This document shows, piece after piece, positions 1 to 8,812 of a stretch of 64,000 nt of DNA. Under the pieces are notes generated by a model. That model saw nothing but the letters and a program-made list of their open reading frames with translations. It was not told the DNA's origin and did no database searches. Made by a program: the position numbers and the translations under genes. How positions within the stretch are numbered: position 1 is the first letter of the stretch; each line of letters starts with the position of its first letter. Origin of the DNA: PLOWO2-12-38-17 sp963709355 (GTDB taxonomy: Bacteria > Planctomycetota > Brocadiia > Brocadiales > Brocadiaceae); the NCBI GenBank assembly GCA_963709355.1, contig CAVPVY010000005.1:372001-436000 (forward strand), given 5' to 3'.

Positions 1-1
1 A

Positions 2-190
2 ATTGTTCATTACAATCTTGCATGCAGTTATGCGCTTTTAAGTGATATTGATAGTGCGTTTGAGGTATTGGAAAAAGCAATTGACTTAGGTTATGAGGAC
101 GCTTTTCATCTTGAAAGGGACAAAGACCTGGCATCCCTCAGAAAAGATGAACGTTATTTAAAATTGATTGAGAAACTTAAGAATCGTTAA
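2..190 (+). CDS. TPR-repeat protein, C-terminal end only (5' truncated by window edge)
   Basis: An open frame runs from the window edge to a TAA at 188-190, giving about 62 residues. They read like the last tetratricopeptide repeat of a longer protein (helix pair with YNLACSYALLSDIDSAF, then EKAIDLGY), followed by a charged tail. This C-terminal shape is common in TPR proteins whose last repeat caps a short helix. The gene converges on coaX and overlaps its stop by 14 bases. Function cannot be inferred from this fragment. Confidence 0.7.
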   Translation: MVHYNLACSYALLSDIDSAFEVLEKAIDLGYEDAFHLERDKDLASLRKDERYLKLIEKLKNR

Positions 191-947
191 TTTTGTTCAG
201 ACCGAGTTTTTTGTAAATAATTTCGATTCCTTCCAATGTTAGATTAGGACATACATTTGTGATTATTGGAATTTCTTTGGCTAATATATTTGCATTACCT
301 CCAGTAGCAATTATTGCTGGATGACATTTTATTTCATCACAAACCATATTTACAATCCTGTTTACCATACCAATCGTTCCCCAGTAAATACCGGAATTTA
401 TGGCTTCTTCTGTATTTTTTCCTATGACACTGTAAGGTTTTTTGACACTTACTTCGGGTAAGAGTGATGTGCACCTGTGTAAGGCCTTTGAAAAAATGTC
501 TATACCAGGCGCTATAATGCCACCCACAAAAGCCCCTTTATCATTCACTACGTCAATAGTTATTGCTGTACCCGCGTCAATAACAATTGTCCAGTTTCTG
601 GTTTGCTCAAATGCGGCTAAAGCATTTATTAGTCGGTCTGTTCCTACTTTTTCAGGTTGTTCTGCTTGAATAGTGATGGGAACTAGAAAGTCTTTTTTAA
701 CAATTATGGGTCTTATTGAAAGTTTTCTTTGTATATATTCAACAAGAAACTTTTCTGTTTCTGGATTAACAGAGGAGATTATAACGGTTTGTATATTACA
801 ACGAGTGGATTTATTCAGTATTTTATTAAAATCTGTTTCAGCATGTTCAGGGGAGTTGCTTTTAATTGAATATGTGGAGTGTAAAATGTCTTTATCAAAA
901 AGGCCAATATGAATATTTGTATTTCCAATATCAATTGCTAACCACAT
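177..947 (-). CDS. coaX: Type III pantothenate kinase
   Basis: CoaX phosphorylates pantothenate in the first committed step of cytosolic coenzyme A synthesis. The 256-residue product has the ASKHA phosphate-binding motif DIGNTN at residues 6-11, the GTDR segment carrying the conserved acidic residue, and DAGTAITID in the second half. Length is typical for type III enzymes, which are insensitive to CoA feedback. The ATG at 947 lies inside the 3' end of obgE (10-base overlap), so the two genes are translationally coupled at the end of the rplU-rpmA-obgE run. Confidence 0.95.
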   Translation of the reverse strand: MWLAIDIGNTNIHIGLFDKDILHSTYSIKSNSPEHAETDFNKILNKSTRCNIQTVIISSVNPETEKFLVEYIQRKLSIRPIIVKKDFLVPITIQAEQPEKVGTDRLINALAAFEQTRNWTIVIDAGTAITIDVVNDKGAFVGGIIAPGIDIFSKALHRCTSLLPEVSVKKPYSVIGKNTEEAINSGIYWGTIGMVNRIVNMVCDEIKCHPAIIATGGNANILAKEIPIITNVCPNLTLEGIEIIYKKLGLNKINDS

Positions 948-1966
948 AGAAATTCACACGATTTGGTTTGAATCTCATCCAGTGTGCTTACTATTTTACT
1001 TAAAAGCGTTACAATGTTTCTACCTGTTATCATAGAAACAGGACACACAGGTTTAGAGATTCTTTCTTCTATTGTTTGGATGCACTCATTGCCAGTTTCT
1101 GTATCTAACAGGTCCATTTTATTTACAATAACAATTTCTTTTTTTTCTGTAAGTCTGGGATTATATAATTTTAATTCATTGCGAATAATAAAATAAGCAT
1201 CCCATGGTTTTAAATTCGATAGTGGTGAGACATCGAGGATGTGCACAAGTAATTTTGTTCTTTCTATGTGGCGTAAAAACTCGTCACCAAGTCCTATTCC
1301 TCTATGTGCACCTTCAATTAGTCCAGGAATATCAGCCATTACAAACCTCCGGTAATTTTCAACCTCTACAATTCCTAGTTGAGGTTGCAGTGTCGTAAAT
1401 GGATAATCAGCGATTTTAGGTCTCGCAGCCGATAGTCGGGAAAGCAAAGTTGATTTCCCGGCATTAGGCATTCCAATAAGACCCACATCTGCCAGCAACT
1501 TTAACTCAAGAATTAGCCATCGCTCTTCACCTTGTTTGCCTTTTTCAGCCTTACGTGGAACCTGATTGGTAGAACTCGCGAAGTATTTATTCCCACGTCC
1601 ACCCCTTCCACCACGGGCAATAACAATACTTTTGTCTACTATGCTCATATCTTTCAAGACGCGTCCACTTTCTTTATCTTTAACTAGTGTGCCCCTGGGT
1701 AAGTCTATAATAAGGTCTTTACCATCTCTTCCCCTTTTGGTAGAACCTTTTCCATGTGCGCCATTTTCTGCAATATGTTTTACTCGTGAAGTAAGATCAA
1801 GCAGGGTATCTATTTTACCACTGACGCTGAATATAACGTCCCCTCCTTTCCCGCCATTCCCCCCGTCAGGCCCTCCATGAGGGACGTATTTTTCCCTTCG
1901 GAAACTAACACATCCGTTTCCGCCATTGCCACCCTTAACAAATATAATAGCTTCATCAGCAAACAT
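938..1966 (-). CDS. obgE: Obg family GTPase
   Basis: Obg/CgtA GTPases bind the 50S subunit and couple ribosome assembly to growth control. The 342-residue protein has the glycine-rich Obg fold (GGNGGNGCVSFRREKYVPHGG and further GG-rich turns, residues 1-155). The G domain follows, with G1 MPNAGKST, G3 DIPGL and G4 NKMDLL. The variable C-terminal OCT domain of some Obg proteins is absent. The neighbourhood rng-rplU-rpmA-obgE is a classic conserved order. The start is the ATG at 1966, which opens directly into the conserved FADEAIIFVKGG sequence. Confidence 0.96.
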   Translation of the reverse strand: MFADEAIIFVKGGNGGNGCVSFRREKYVPHGGPDGGNGGKGGDVIFSVSGKIDTLLDLTSRVKHIAENGAHGKGSTKRGRDGKDLIIDLPRGTLVKDKESGRVLKDMSIVDKSIVIARGGRGGRGNKYFASSTNQVPRKAEKGKQGEERWLILELKLLADVGLIGMPNAGKSTLLSRLSAARPKIADYPFTTLQPQLGIVEVENYRRFVMADIPGLIEGAHRGIGLGDEFLRHIERTKLLVHILDVSPLSNLKPWDAYFIIRNELKLYNPRLTEKKEIVIVNKMDLLDTETGNECIQTIEERISKPVCPVSMITGRNIVTLLSKIVSTLDEIQTKSCEFLCG

Positions 1967-2058
1967 ATTTTTAAATATTTAAAAAAATAAAGGGCGCATA
2001 ATAGCACCCTCTATGAATAAAATAACTTTTTTATAAATAATCTTGAAATTAAGAAAGT

Positions 2059-2307
2059 TTAATTTGGTTTTAAGTAGACACTCACGCGATGTCGGGTTTC
2101 AAATTTTACTATTCCATTAATTTTGGAAAATAAAGTATCATCCCTTCCACGACCAACGTTAAATCCTGGTTTAAATTTAGTACCACATTGACGAACAAGT
2201 ATTGAACCAGCTGTTACGGACTGCCCTCCAAATCTTTTTACACCACGCATTTGAGGGTTGCTATCACGTCCATTTTTTGAGGAGCCCTGTCCTTTTTTAT
2301 GTGCCAT
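2059..2307 (-). CDS. rpmA: 50S ribosomal protein L27
   Basis: L27 sits at the peptidyl-transferase centre of the 50S subunit. The 82-residue product begins MAHKKGQGSSKNGRDSNPQ and continues with the family signature RFGGQ and GTKFKPGFNVGRGRDDTLF. It starts with Ala-His-Lys-Lys after Met, so there is no Firmicute-type N-terminal extension needing protease removal. A GGAG-like Shine-Dalgarno precedes the ATG. It lies between rplU and obgE. Confidence 0.97.
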   Translation of the reverse strand: MAHKKGQGSSKNGRDSNPQMRGVKRFGGQSVTAGSILVRQCGTKFKPGFNVGRGRDDTLFSKINGIVKFETRHRVSVYLKPN

Positions 2308-2357
2308 TTATTTTCTCCTTACTGAAAATTACCTTTATTTGTTAACTCTGGATTTAG

Positions 2358-2681
2358 TTATTTCCCGGCAACGATTTCTTTAATTTTTATCTGTGTGTAT
2401 TTTTCGCGATGTCCTCTTCTGGTAAGTGATTCCTTCCTTCTGCGAAATTTTATGGTCATACATTTTGTGCTTTTCTTAACACCTTCAACTTCTGCAAGTA
2501 CTTTTACATTTTTGTTTCTTGGTGGAGTGAATGTTGTATTACCTGCTTCATCTAAGTATAAAAGAACGTCATTAAATTCTAAAGTATCTCCGATTTTGGT
2601 ATCTTTTTTAAAATCTATAGAAAGCCGCTCACCTGCCACGACTTTATATTGTTTCCCTCTGTCTCTTATTATTGCAAACAT
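2358..2681 (-). CDS. rplU: 50S ribosomal protein L21
   Basis: L21 binds 23S rRNA in the large subunit. The 107-residue protein opens MFAIIRDRGKQYKV and has the typical VAEVEGVKKSTK and RRKESLTRRGHREKYT segment that contacts RNA. Length is near the usual 103 residues. It is the first gene of the rplU-rpmA-obgE-coaX run. The AT-rich gap 2682-2779 upstream probably carries the promoter. Confidence 0.97.
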   Translation of the reverse strand: MFAIIRDRGKQYKVVAGERLSIDFKKDTKIGDTLEFNDVLLYLDEAGNTTFTPPRNKNVKVLAEVEGVKKSTKCMTIKFRRRKESLTRRGHREKYTQIKIKEIVAGK

Positions 2682-2779
2682 TTGCTAATGTCTCCTTATG
2701 TTATTTAGTTTCAATACGATAGTTAGACAATAAGCAATAGCATAACAAATATTTATAAATTGTCAATAAATTGTATTTA

Positions 2780-4297
2780 TTATATAAATACTGGTTCATT
2801 CTTGCTATTTAAGAATTTTATATCTATTTTACCATATTCAAGATTATTTGTGCTAAAGACAGTTATCTCTTTGTTATAAGCTTCTTCTAAATCAGCGATT
2901 TGTTTCCTTTTTTGATTTTGTAAATAATTTACTATTTCAGTATTAGCAAATATTTCTATTTTATCAATTTGTGGCAGATGTATTGCAGATTTCAAATCTC
3001 TCATAGTACTTAAACAAATACTTTCTAACGTTTTTGTGTATCCTGTACACTGACAAAATTTGCATTCTTCAAATAACATATCACGAAGACTTGAACGTAC
3101 CCTTTGCCTTGTAAGTTCAATTATACCAAATTTTGACATTCTAAGCATTTTTGTCTTTGCCTTATCTCTTTTTAATGCATCTGCAAGCATCTTTTCAATA
3201 GCATTAATATGCTCTTCCTCACGCATATCAATAAAATCTATTACAATAACGCCGCCCAGATCTCGCAGCCTTATCTGCCTGGTGATTTCTTTTGTTGCCT
3301 TTAAGTTAGTCTTAAATGCAGTTTCTTCAGGGTCACATTCTTCTTTGAATTTTCCGCTGTTAATATCAATTGCAACAAGTGCTTCAGTTTGTTCTATTAC
3401 GATAGAACCTCCCTTTGATAATGGAATTTTTTTCCGGTTTATTTCTTCTATTTCCTTTTCAATGTCATATTTGTGAAATAATGGCTTTTCTTCTTTATAG
3501 AGAACCAGATGCTTTTCATATTTTGGCATGATTATAAGAAGAAAATCCCGAACTCTTTCATATACAAACTCAGAATCAACAATGATCTCGCTAATATCAT
3601 GGGTGAAAATATCCCTAATAGTACGAGTTGCAAGATCACTTTCCTGGTAGATGGTTGCAGGCGATTTGGCTTGCCGTGTTTTTTTTTCTATGTTCTTCCA
3701 GAGTCTGAGTAAATAATGGAAATCTTTATTAATTTCTTTTTTGGTCTGCTGTACCCCTGCGGTTCTGATAATAAAACCTACATTTTGCGGGGGATTCAGG
3801 CTTTCGAGTATATTCCTTAATCTTTGGCGTTCTTTTTCATCCGTTATCTTCTTGGAGACTCCATGCCGGGGTGCTTCTGGCATTAAAACCAGGTATCTGC
3901 CGGGCAGGCTTATATAGGTCGTTAAGCTGGGGCCTTTCGCACCTATGCTTTCCTTTGTGACTTGTACTAATATTTCCTGTCCCTGGTGCAAAATGTCACG
4001 GATTTTGTATGGTTCTTTCGGTGTTTTCTGTGGAGTTGTTTCTTTTGAACGACTTATTTTGCCAATTGAAGGTAATATATCAGAGACATGAAGAAAGCCG
4101 TTCTTCTTTAGTCCAATATCTACAAATGCAGCCTCTATACTGGATTCAATATTAACAATTCTTCCTTTGTAGATATTCCCGGCTATTTGTCCGCGTGAAC
4201 TTCTTTCAATATAAAGTTCTTCCAGGACGTTATTTTCTAATATAGCAATGCGACACTCTTCTGGTTCTATAGCGTTAATTAGCATTTTCTTATCCAT
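2780..4297 (-). CDS. rng: Ribonuclease G/E family endoribonuclease
   Basis: This is an endoribonuclease of the RNase E/G family, which processes rRNA and degrades mRNA. The 505-residue product has an N-terminal S1 domain (NIYKGRIVNIESSIEAAFVDIG), a 5'-sensor region, the DNase I-like catalytic core with DINSG and a GVIVIDFIDM metal site, and the Zn-link motif CKFCQC near residue 420. It lacks the long C-terminal scaffold of enterobacterial RNase E, so it is RNase G-like. I start it at the ATG at 4297. This gives MDKKMLINAIEPEECR and a clear AGGGA ribosome site, and it avoids overlap with the upstream gene that a longer frame to 4357 would create. Confidence 0.93.
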   Translation of the reverse strand: MDKKMLINAIEPEECRIAILENNVLEELYIERSSRGQIAGNIYKGRIVNIESSIEAAFVDIGLKKNGFLHVSDILPSIGKISRSKETTPQKTPKEPYKIRDILHQGQEILVQVTKESIGAKGPSLTTYISLPGRYLVLMPEAPRHGVSKKITDEKERQRLRNILESLNPPQNVGFIIRTAGVQQTKKEINKDFHYLLRLWKNIEKKTRQAKSPATIYQESDLATRTIRDIFTHDISEIIVDSEFVYERVRDFLLIIMPKYEKHLVLYKEEKPLFHKYDIEKEIEEINRKKIPLSKGGSIVIEQTEALVAIDINSGKFKEECDPEETAFKTNLKATKEITRQIRLRDLGGVIVIDFIDMREEEHINAIEKMLADALKRDKAKTKMLRMSKFGIIELTRQRVRSSLRDMLFEECKFCQCTGYTKTLESICLSTMRDLKSAIHLPQIDKIEIFANTEIVNYLQNQKRKQIADLEEAYNKEITVFSTNNLEYGKIDIKFLNSKNEPVFI

Positions 4298-4313
4298 AAT
4301 CTTTTCCCTTAAA

Positions 4314-4877
4314 TTAGGTATAAGAGTACAAATTGACCTTTGTTCTGGTAATCTCAAAAGACTCTTGTTCCCTGTTTAAATGTAAAGCTTGTAACACCTC
4401 TTCGGGTCTTGCGGTGCCTTCCGTCGTTATTTTGGTGGATAAAGTCAAACAGTTGTGTTTTACTGAAATTTCCTGAATAAATGGTCTTATGTTAAGAGTT
4501 TTTTTACAGTCATCTTTTGTGCGAGTTACAATAATTGACGGTTGTTGCAAAAGATTATGAATATCTAAATTTTTCAAGAGATTTCCGTCTTTAAAAACTA
4601 TTTCATATATTACATCAAGAACAGGATTTTTCTGATAATGTGGTATGGCTTCGGCAGAAATAATCCTAATTCCATCTGGCAGATGTGAGTTTAGACGTTC
4701 TATCAAGATTTCGGAGGGTATTGTCTTAAGTAATTCCAGTTCTAATACTTCATCTATTCCAGATATCCCAACGCCGAGGGCGAGCAGGATTGAAAGCCTT
4801 GGGTGAGGATTGAAACCTTTTGACATAGCAATGGGTATATCAGCCCTTCTTATTGCTCTTTCAAAAACTTTCATCAA
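4314..4877 (-). CDS. TIGR03936/DUF2344 radical-SAM-associated protein
   Basis: This family is the partner (often the fused C-terminal part) of TIGR03960 B12-binding radical SAM proteins. Its molecular role is not established. The visible product has the signature ERAIRRADIPIAMSKGFNPHPRLS. Only TTG 4877 and ATG 4874 are ordinary starts. The same frame stays open upstream to 4946 and encodes the conserved family N-terminus (FRFTKLGDIRFISHHDLM), with an AAGG 5-11 bases before the first ATA/ATC codons. The true start may therefore be non-canonical (see findings). The TIGR03960 partner is on the same strand at 10516-12360, so the pair is split here. Confidence 0.85.
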   Translation of the reverse strand: MMKVFERAIRRADIPIAMSKGFNPHPRLSILLALGVGISGIDEVLELELLKTIPSEILIERLNSHLPDGIRIISAEAIPHYQKNPVLDVIYEIVFKDGNLLKNLDIHNLLQQPSIIVTRTKDDCKKTLNIRPFIQEISVKHNCLTLSTKITTEGTARPEEVLQALHLNREQESFEITRTKVNLYSYT

Positions 4878-5011
4878 ATCGTGGTGAGAGATAAAACGTA
4901 TATCTCCAAGTTTTGTAAATCTAAAGAGGATTTTATTGATTATTATCTAACCTTAGAAAATTTATTAAATTGAGATGTTCATGCGAATTTTAATTAAGAT
5001 GCTCCATACTG

Positions 5012-7063
5012 TCAAGGATTTTGCACATTAAAAACCTCTGGGAGTATTTCACGAGCAATATTTGTAAGGTAATCGATTGTCTTTTGAGGTTCATCAAAGC
5101 TGTAAATTGTCTCTGCGACTTCTTTCGCCTGTTCGAATGTGATTGACCTGACAATCTTCTTTATTTCAGGAACAATTGTAGCTGGAGCAACGCTAAAATG
5201 TGTGATGCCAAGTCCAATGAGTGGAATAGTATATTCAATTTCACTACCCATTTCTCCACAAATTCCAACTGGAATATTATTTTCTTGTGCCGCTTTTATT
5301 GTAAGTTTTAAAAGTCTTAAAATTGCAGGATGTACAGGACAATACAAGTATGCTACACGCTCATTATTTCTATCAACTGCAAGGGTGTACTGTATTAAAT
5401 CGTTTGTGCCTATACTAAAGAAATCGCATTCCTTTGCCAGTATATCAGCAATCATGACTGAAGAAGGGACTTCAATCATGACTCCTATATCAATCTCTTT
5501 ATTGAATGGGATTCTTTCAGTATCCAGCTCTTCCATAACTTCTTCTATCATTCTTTTTGCTAGCCGCAGTTCTTGAACAGATGAAATTAAAGGAAGTAAT
5601 ATTTTTGCATTTCCCAATGCGGATGCCCTCAGAATTGCCCGTAGCTGGATTTTAAATATGGCCGGATTTTCAAAACAGAAACGTATGGAACGGCAGCCTA
5701 AAAAAGGATTTCCTTCTTTTCCTTCGTCAGAATAATTAAATTTATCGGCACCTAAATCGAGTGTTCTGATAATAACAGGTTTATCTTTTAACTCGCGGAC
5801 AACTGTGGCATAAGCTTCCAAGTGTTCTTCTTCAGTTGGAGGTCTTGGAGAACCAAGGTAAAGAAATTCTGTTCTATAAAGACCTATTCCCTCCACTCCA
5901 TGTTTCATATTTACGACAATTTCTCTTGGGAATTCTATATTCCCGTAAATAGAAATATGTTTACCATCTGTTGTGGTGGAAGGTTGATCTTTGAGTTCAG
6001 TGGCTAGCTTTTCTTCAAACACATGTATGCTTATAACCTTGCTCCGATATGTTTTCAACGTTTCTTCATCGGGTCTTACAATAACGAGTCCTCTATTACC
6101 ATCTACAATAACGGTATCTCCACCAAAAACATCTGTGGTAATTGTGCCTAGTCCCACAACAGCGGGTATTCCAAGTGCTCTTGCAACAATTGCAGTATGG
6201 GATGTTCTGCCGCCAACATCAGTTGCGAACCCCTTTACCTTTTCAGTATCGAGTGATGCAGTCTGGGAAGGAGTCAGGACATGGGCTATTAATACTACTT
6301 CCTGTGCAAGGTTCTTGAGTTCTTCTCTCTTTTCGCCCAGCAGATTTCTTAAAAGCCTGCGTTCAACGTCAAAGATATCGCCAACTCTTTCTGCGAGGTA
6401 TGAGTCTTTAATATCCTGAAATTTTCTAACATAGACACGTAAAGCAAGGGAGACAGCAAATTCGGGTGTAAAATTCGCCTTTTGTATTTTTTCAATAATT
6501 TCATTCTTTAGACGAGCATCCTGTAATATCATGCGGTGCGTGCCAAAGATTGAGCCAATCTCTGAACTTATATTTTCTGAAATATTTGTTTCAAGATCGT
6601 GAATTTCCTTTTTAGAGTCTTCGATAGCTTTTTCCAGTCTGTGGATTTCGCCTTCTACCTCATCTGTTCTGATAATATGGCGGGGGATTCGATATCCTTC
6701 ACTTTCGAATACAAAGGCTTCATGGATTGCCAAACCAGGCGAGACGGCAATTCCTTTTCTTATTTCCATGAATTCTTCTTCAAATTTACTTCTTATTAGG
6801 CCTTCCACTGCATCCAATGCCTCAGCCGCATCAGGTCCTTTAGTAATAATTAGTAACTCAGTGCCACTTTCGGCTCCAAGCGTCAAAAGCTCAATTACGC
6901 TTTTACCGTCAACGTCCTTGTTTTTTGTCTTTACTCTGATTTCTGAGCTGTATTTATTTGCAATTTCAGCAAACTTAGTGGCAGGACGTGCATGCATTCC
7001 GTTAGAATTCGTAATTTTTACCTTACGTTCTAATGATTTAATATTTTTAGTGTAAATATCCAT
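5012..7063 (-). CDS. ptsI: HPr-enzyme I fusion (phosphoenolpyruvate-protein phosphotransferase)
   Basis: This is the energy-coupling part of a phosphotransferase system. Enzyme I takes phosphate from PEP and passes it to HPr. The 683-residue protein fuses both. Residues 12-95 are an HPr domain with NGMHARPAT (phospho-His 24) and GKS at Ser55, exactly 31 residues on, as for His15/Ser46 of stand-alone HPr. Residues about 102-680 are enzyme I with GGRTSHTAIVARALGIP (phospho-His 289), the PEP-binding barrel TLDLGADK, and SIGTNDLIQYT. It is followed upstream by an EIIA gene, and no sugar permease is in the window. A regulatory rather than transport role is inferred. Confidence 0.95.
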   Translation of the reverse strand: MDIYTKNIKSLERKVKITNSNGMHARPATKFAEIANKYSSEIRVKTKNKDVDGKSVIELLTLGAESGTELLIITKGPDAAEALDAVEGLIRSKFEEEFMEIRKGIAVSPGLAIHEAFVFESEGYRIPRHIIRTDEVEGEIHRLEKAIEDSKKEIHDLETNISENISSEIGSIFGTHRMILQDARLKNEIIEKIQKANFTPEFAVSLALRVYVRKFQDIKDSYLAERVGDIFDVERRLLRNLLGEKREELKNLAQEVVLIAHVLTPSQTASLDTEKVKGFATDVGGRTSHTAIVARALGIPAVVGLGTITTDVFGGDTVIVDGNRGLVIVRPDEETLKTYRSKVISIHVFEEKLATELKDQPSTTTDGKHISIYGNIEFPREIVVNMKHGVEGIGLYRTEFLYLGSPRPPTEEEHLEAYATVVRELKDKPVIIRTLDLGADKFNYSDEGKEGNPFLGCRSIRFCFENPAIFKIQLRAILRASALGNAKILLPLISSVQELRLAKRMIEEVMEELDTERIPFNKEIDIGVMIEVPSSVMIADILAKECDFFSIGTNDLIQYTLAVDRNNERVAYLYCPVHPAILRLLKLTIKAAQENNIPVGICGEMGSEIEYTIPLIGLGITHFSVAPATIVPEIKKIVRSITFEQAKEVAETIYSFDEPQKTIDYLTNIAREILPEVFNVQNP

Positions 7064-7187
7064 TTCTTAGAATTTCAGAAAATATGTATTCTTAAAATAC
7101 TGTATCTGTAACTTCTGTTAATCAGTGTAAAGAAAAAGGATAGTGTACCCCGCCGGATTAATTAAATGGCTTCTTTTAAATTAGATG

Positions 7188-7658
7188 TTAAGTCTGGATT
7201 CCGTCAACTTCTTTCAATATTTCAATTATGCCAGTCTTACCATTAGCTTCACGCATGAAGCGGCGGAAGTCATTATCTCTTATAACAGTGGATATTCTTT
7301 CAAGTGCTGCAAGATGTGCACCAGCAGAATCATTAGGGGAAAGCAACAAAAAGAAGAGATGGACTGGTTCACCATCAAGGGCATTGAAATCAACACCCTT
7401 AACGGATATTGCAATTGTACCTATAATCTTCTTTATACAGTCATGTTTTGTGTGTGGAACAGCAACGCCTTTGCCAATACCGGTACTGCCTAGTTCCTCC
7501 CTTTTCATAAGTGCTTTAATAACATTTTCAAAGTCTTTATTACTGATTTTCTGTGTTTCCTTGAGTGCATCCATCATTTCTCTTATGACTGTCTCTTTTT
7601 CTGTAGTCTTGAGGTCTGTTATGATAGCATCTTCTACTATAAAATCAGTTAATTTCAT
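7188..7658 (-). CDS. ptsN: PTS EIIA type-2 (fructose/nitrogen) domain protein
   Basis: A single-domain EIIA of the fructose/mannitol/Ntr fold, 156 residues, cytosolic. The phospho-acceptor is His69 in KGVAVPHTKHD. Further family features are EELGSTGIG and VHLFFLLLSPNDSAGAHLAAL. It stands 124 bases before the HPr-EI fusion, with no EIIB or EIIC nearby. A terminal phosphate acceptor that regulates partner proteins, as EIIA-Ntr does in proteobacteria, is the likely role. The symbol ptsN is by similarity; a fruA-like EIIA cannot be excluded. Confidence 0.88.
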   Translation of the reverse strand: MKLTDFIVEDAIITDLKTTEKETVIREMMDALKETQKISNKDFENVIKALMKREELGSTGIGKGVAVPHTKHDCIKKIIGTIAISVKGVDFNALDGEPVHLFFLLLSPNDSAGAHLAALERISTVIRDNDFRRFMREANGKTGIIEILKEVDGIQT

Positions 7659-8046
7659 TTAATTAACTTCCTCCAATAGCACTGTCTGTGCTTTATGCAT
7701 TCTATGTCTTTATAATTTGTCAATTTAAGCCATCCCTGTCTAATTGATAAAAATTTTGATAGAACGTTAATTTCACAGTCTTTTTATAGAAGTCTTATTT
7801 ATACAAAAGGTTTTTTCTCGGACTGAGTTACTAAAACGCAAAAATGCCATTGTAATCGTAAAGATCCAATTTATTATTTATATCTACAGTTCAATAAACA
7901 TACAGAGGATTATTTTGTTTCTTAAATCCTTGTTTTGGTTTTTCTAAAATTACGGTAAGAATTCAGGATATTTCAGCTATTTAAAGTATCTTTGTTAAAA
8001 TTACAGGCCTGAATTCTTTAAATTGCTAATTTTACTTCTTATAGAA
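7659..8046. other. Intergenic region with an 11-bp inverted repeat
   Basis: An AT-rich gap between the EIIA gene and comF. The only clear structure is the inverted pair AAGAATTCAGG (7957-7967) and CCTGAATTCTT (8008-8018), perfect over 11 bases with a 40-base spacer, just downstream of the comF stop. It has no T-run typical of an intrinsic terminator. It could be a protein-binding site or an RNA stem. The EIIA promoter should lie in 7660-7800, but no convincing pair of boxes was seen. Confidence 0.4.
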
Positions 8047-8811
8047 TCATCCGTCAAGAAAATTAAGATCATGATTATATTCGGCTGTTGCTATAACAAA
8101 TAAGTGAATAAATTTTGCACCGGATTCTTTTAACTTTTTAGAACATTCCGAAGCTGTCATTCCTGTCGTAAGTACATCATCAACAAGTAATACGTTTTTA
8201 CCTTTAAATAACTCAGGGGATTTAACAGAAAAAGCGTTCTTTATATTTATCTTACGTTGACCTTTTGTTAACAAAGTTTGCGCCTTTGTATTTTTAATAC
8301 GGCGGAGGTTCTTCTTAATTACAGGTTTTAGAAAATGTTTTTGAATCCCATATGATAAAATTTCTGATTGATTGAAACCACGATGTAATTCTTTCATCCA
8401 GTGCAATGGTACAGGTACAATAATATCTATATCAGAAACAAGCCCATTGAATTTATATTTTGTGTTTATTATATCGTACAGCGCATTAAACAGGAATTTT
8501 TGTCCTGCATACTTAAATTTATAGATTAATGTTTTAACAACGCCATCGTAATGAGTAATACATGTTACTTTGTCAAAGTAAAAATGTTTACTTTGACATA
8601 CCAGACATCCAGTTTCTTTACTCTTTATTGTGTGTGGTCCTAAAATTGTCCCGCAGCGGGAACAGTGTGTATCAATAACGTATGAAATCTTTTTTTTGCA
8701 ATCTTCACATATATACATCTCATAAGAATTGTTCAAACTGCATTTACAATGGACACAGTACCTTGGGTAAAAAACATCTAAGAAAGTATGCAAGTAGCGT
8801 GTAATGGTCAT
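8047..8811 (-). CDS. comF: ComF family phosphoribosyltransferase-like protein
   Basis: A 254-residue ComF/GntX-type protein. The N-terminal third is a double zinc-binding region with paired cysteines (YCVHCKCS, CEDCKKK, CSRCG, CLVC). The rest is a type I phosphoribosyltransferase fold with the PRPP loop VLLVDDVLTTGMT near residue 210. In naturally competent bacteria ComF takes part in uptake or handling of transforming DNA. In many others the role is unknown. The start abuts the stop of the upstream permease gene (one base apart), so the two are co-transcribed. Confidence 0.9.
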   Translation of the reverse strand: MTITRYLHTFLDVFYPRYCVHCKCSLNNSYEMYICEDCKKKISYVIDTHCSRCGTILGPHTIKSKETGCLVCQSKHFYFDKVTCITHYDGVVKTLIYKFKYAGQKFLFNALYDIINTKYKFNGLVSDIDIIVPVPLHWMKELHRGFNQSEILSYGIQKHFLKPVIKKNLRRIKNTKAQTLLTKGQRKINIKNAFSVKSPELFKGKNVLLVDDVLTTGMTASECSKKLKESGAKFIHLFVIATAEYNHDLNFLDG

Positions 8812-8812
8812 A

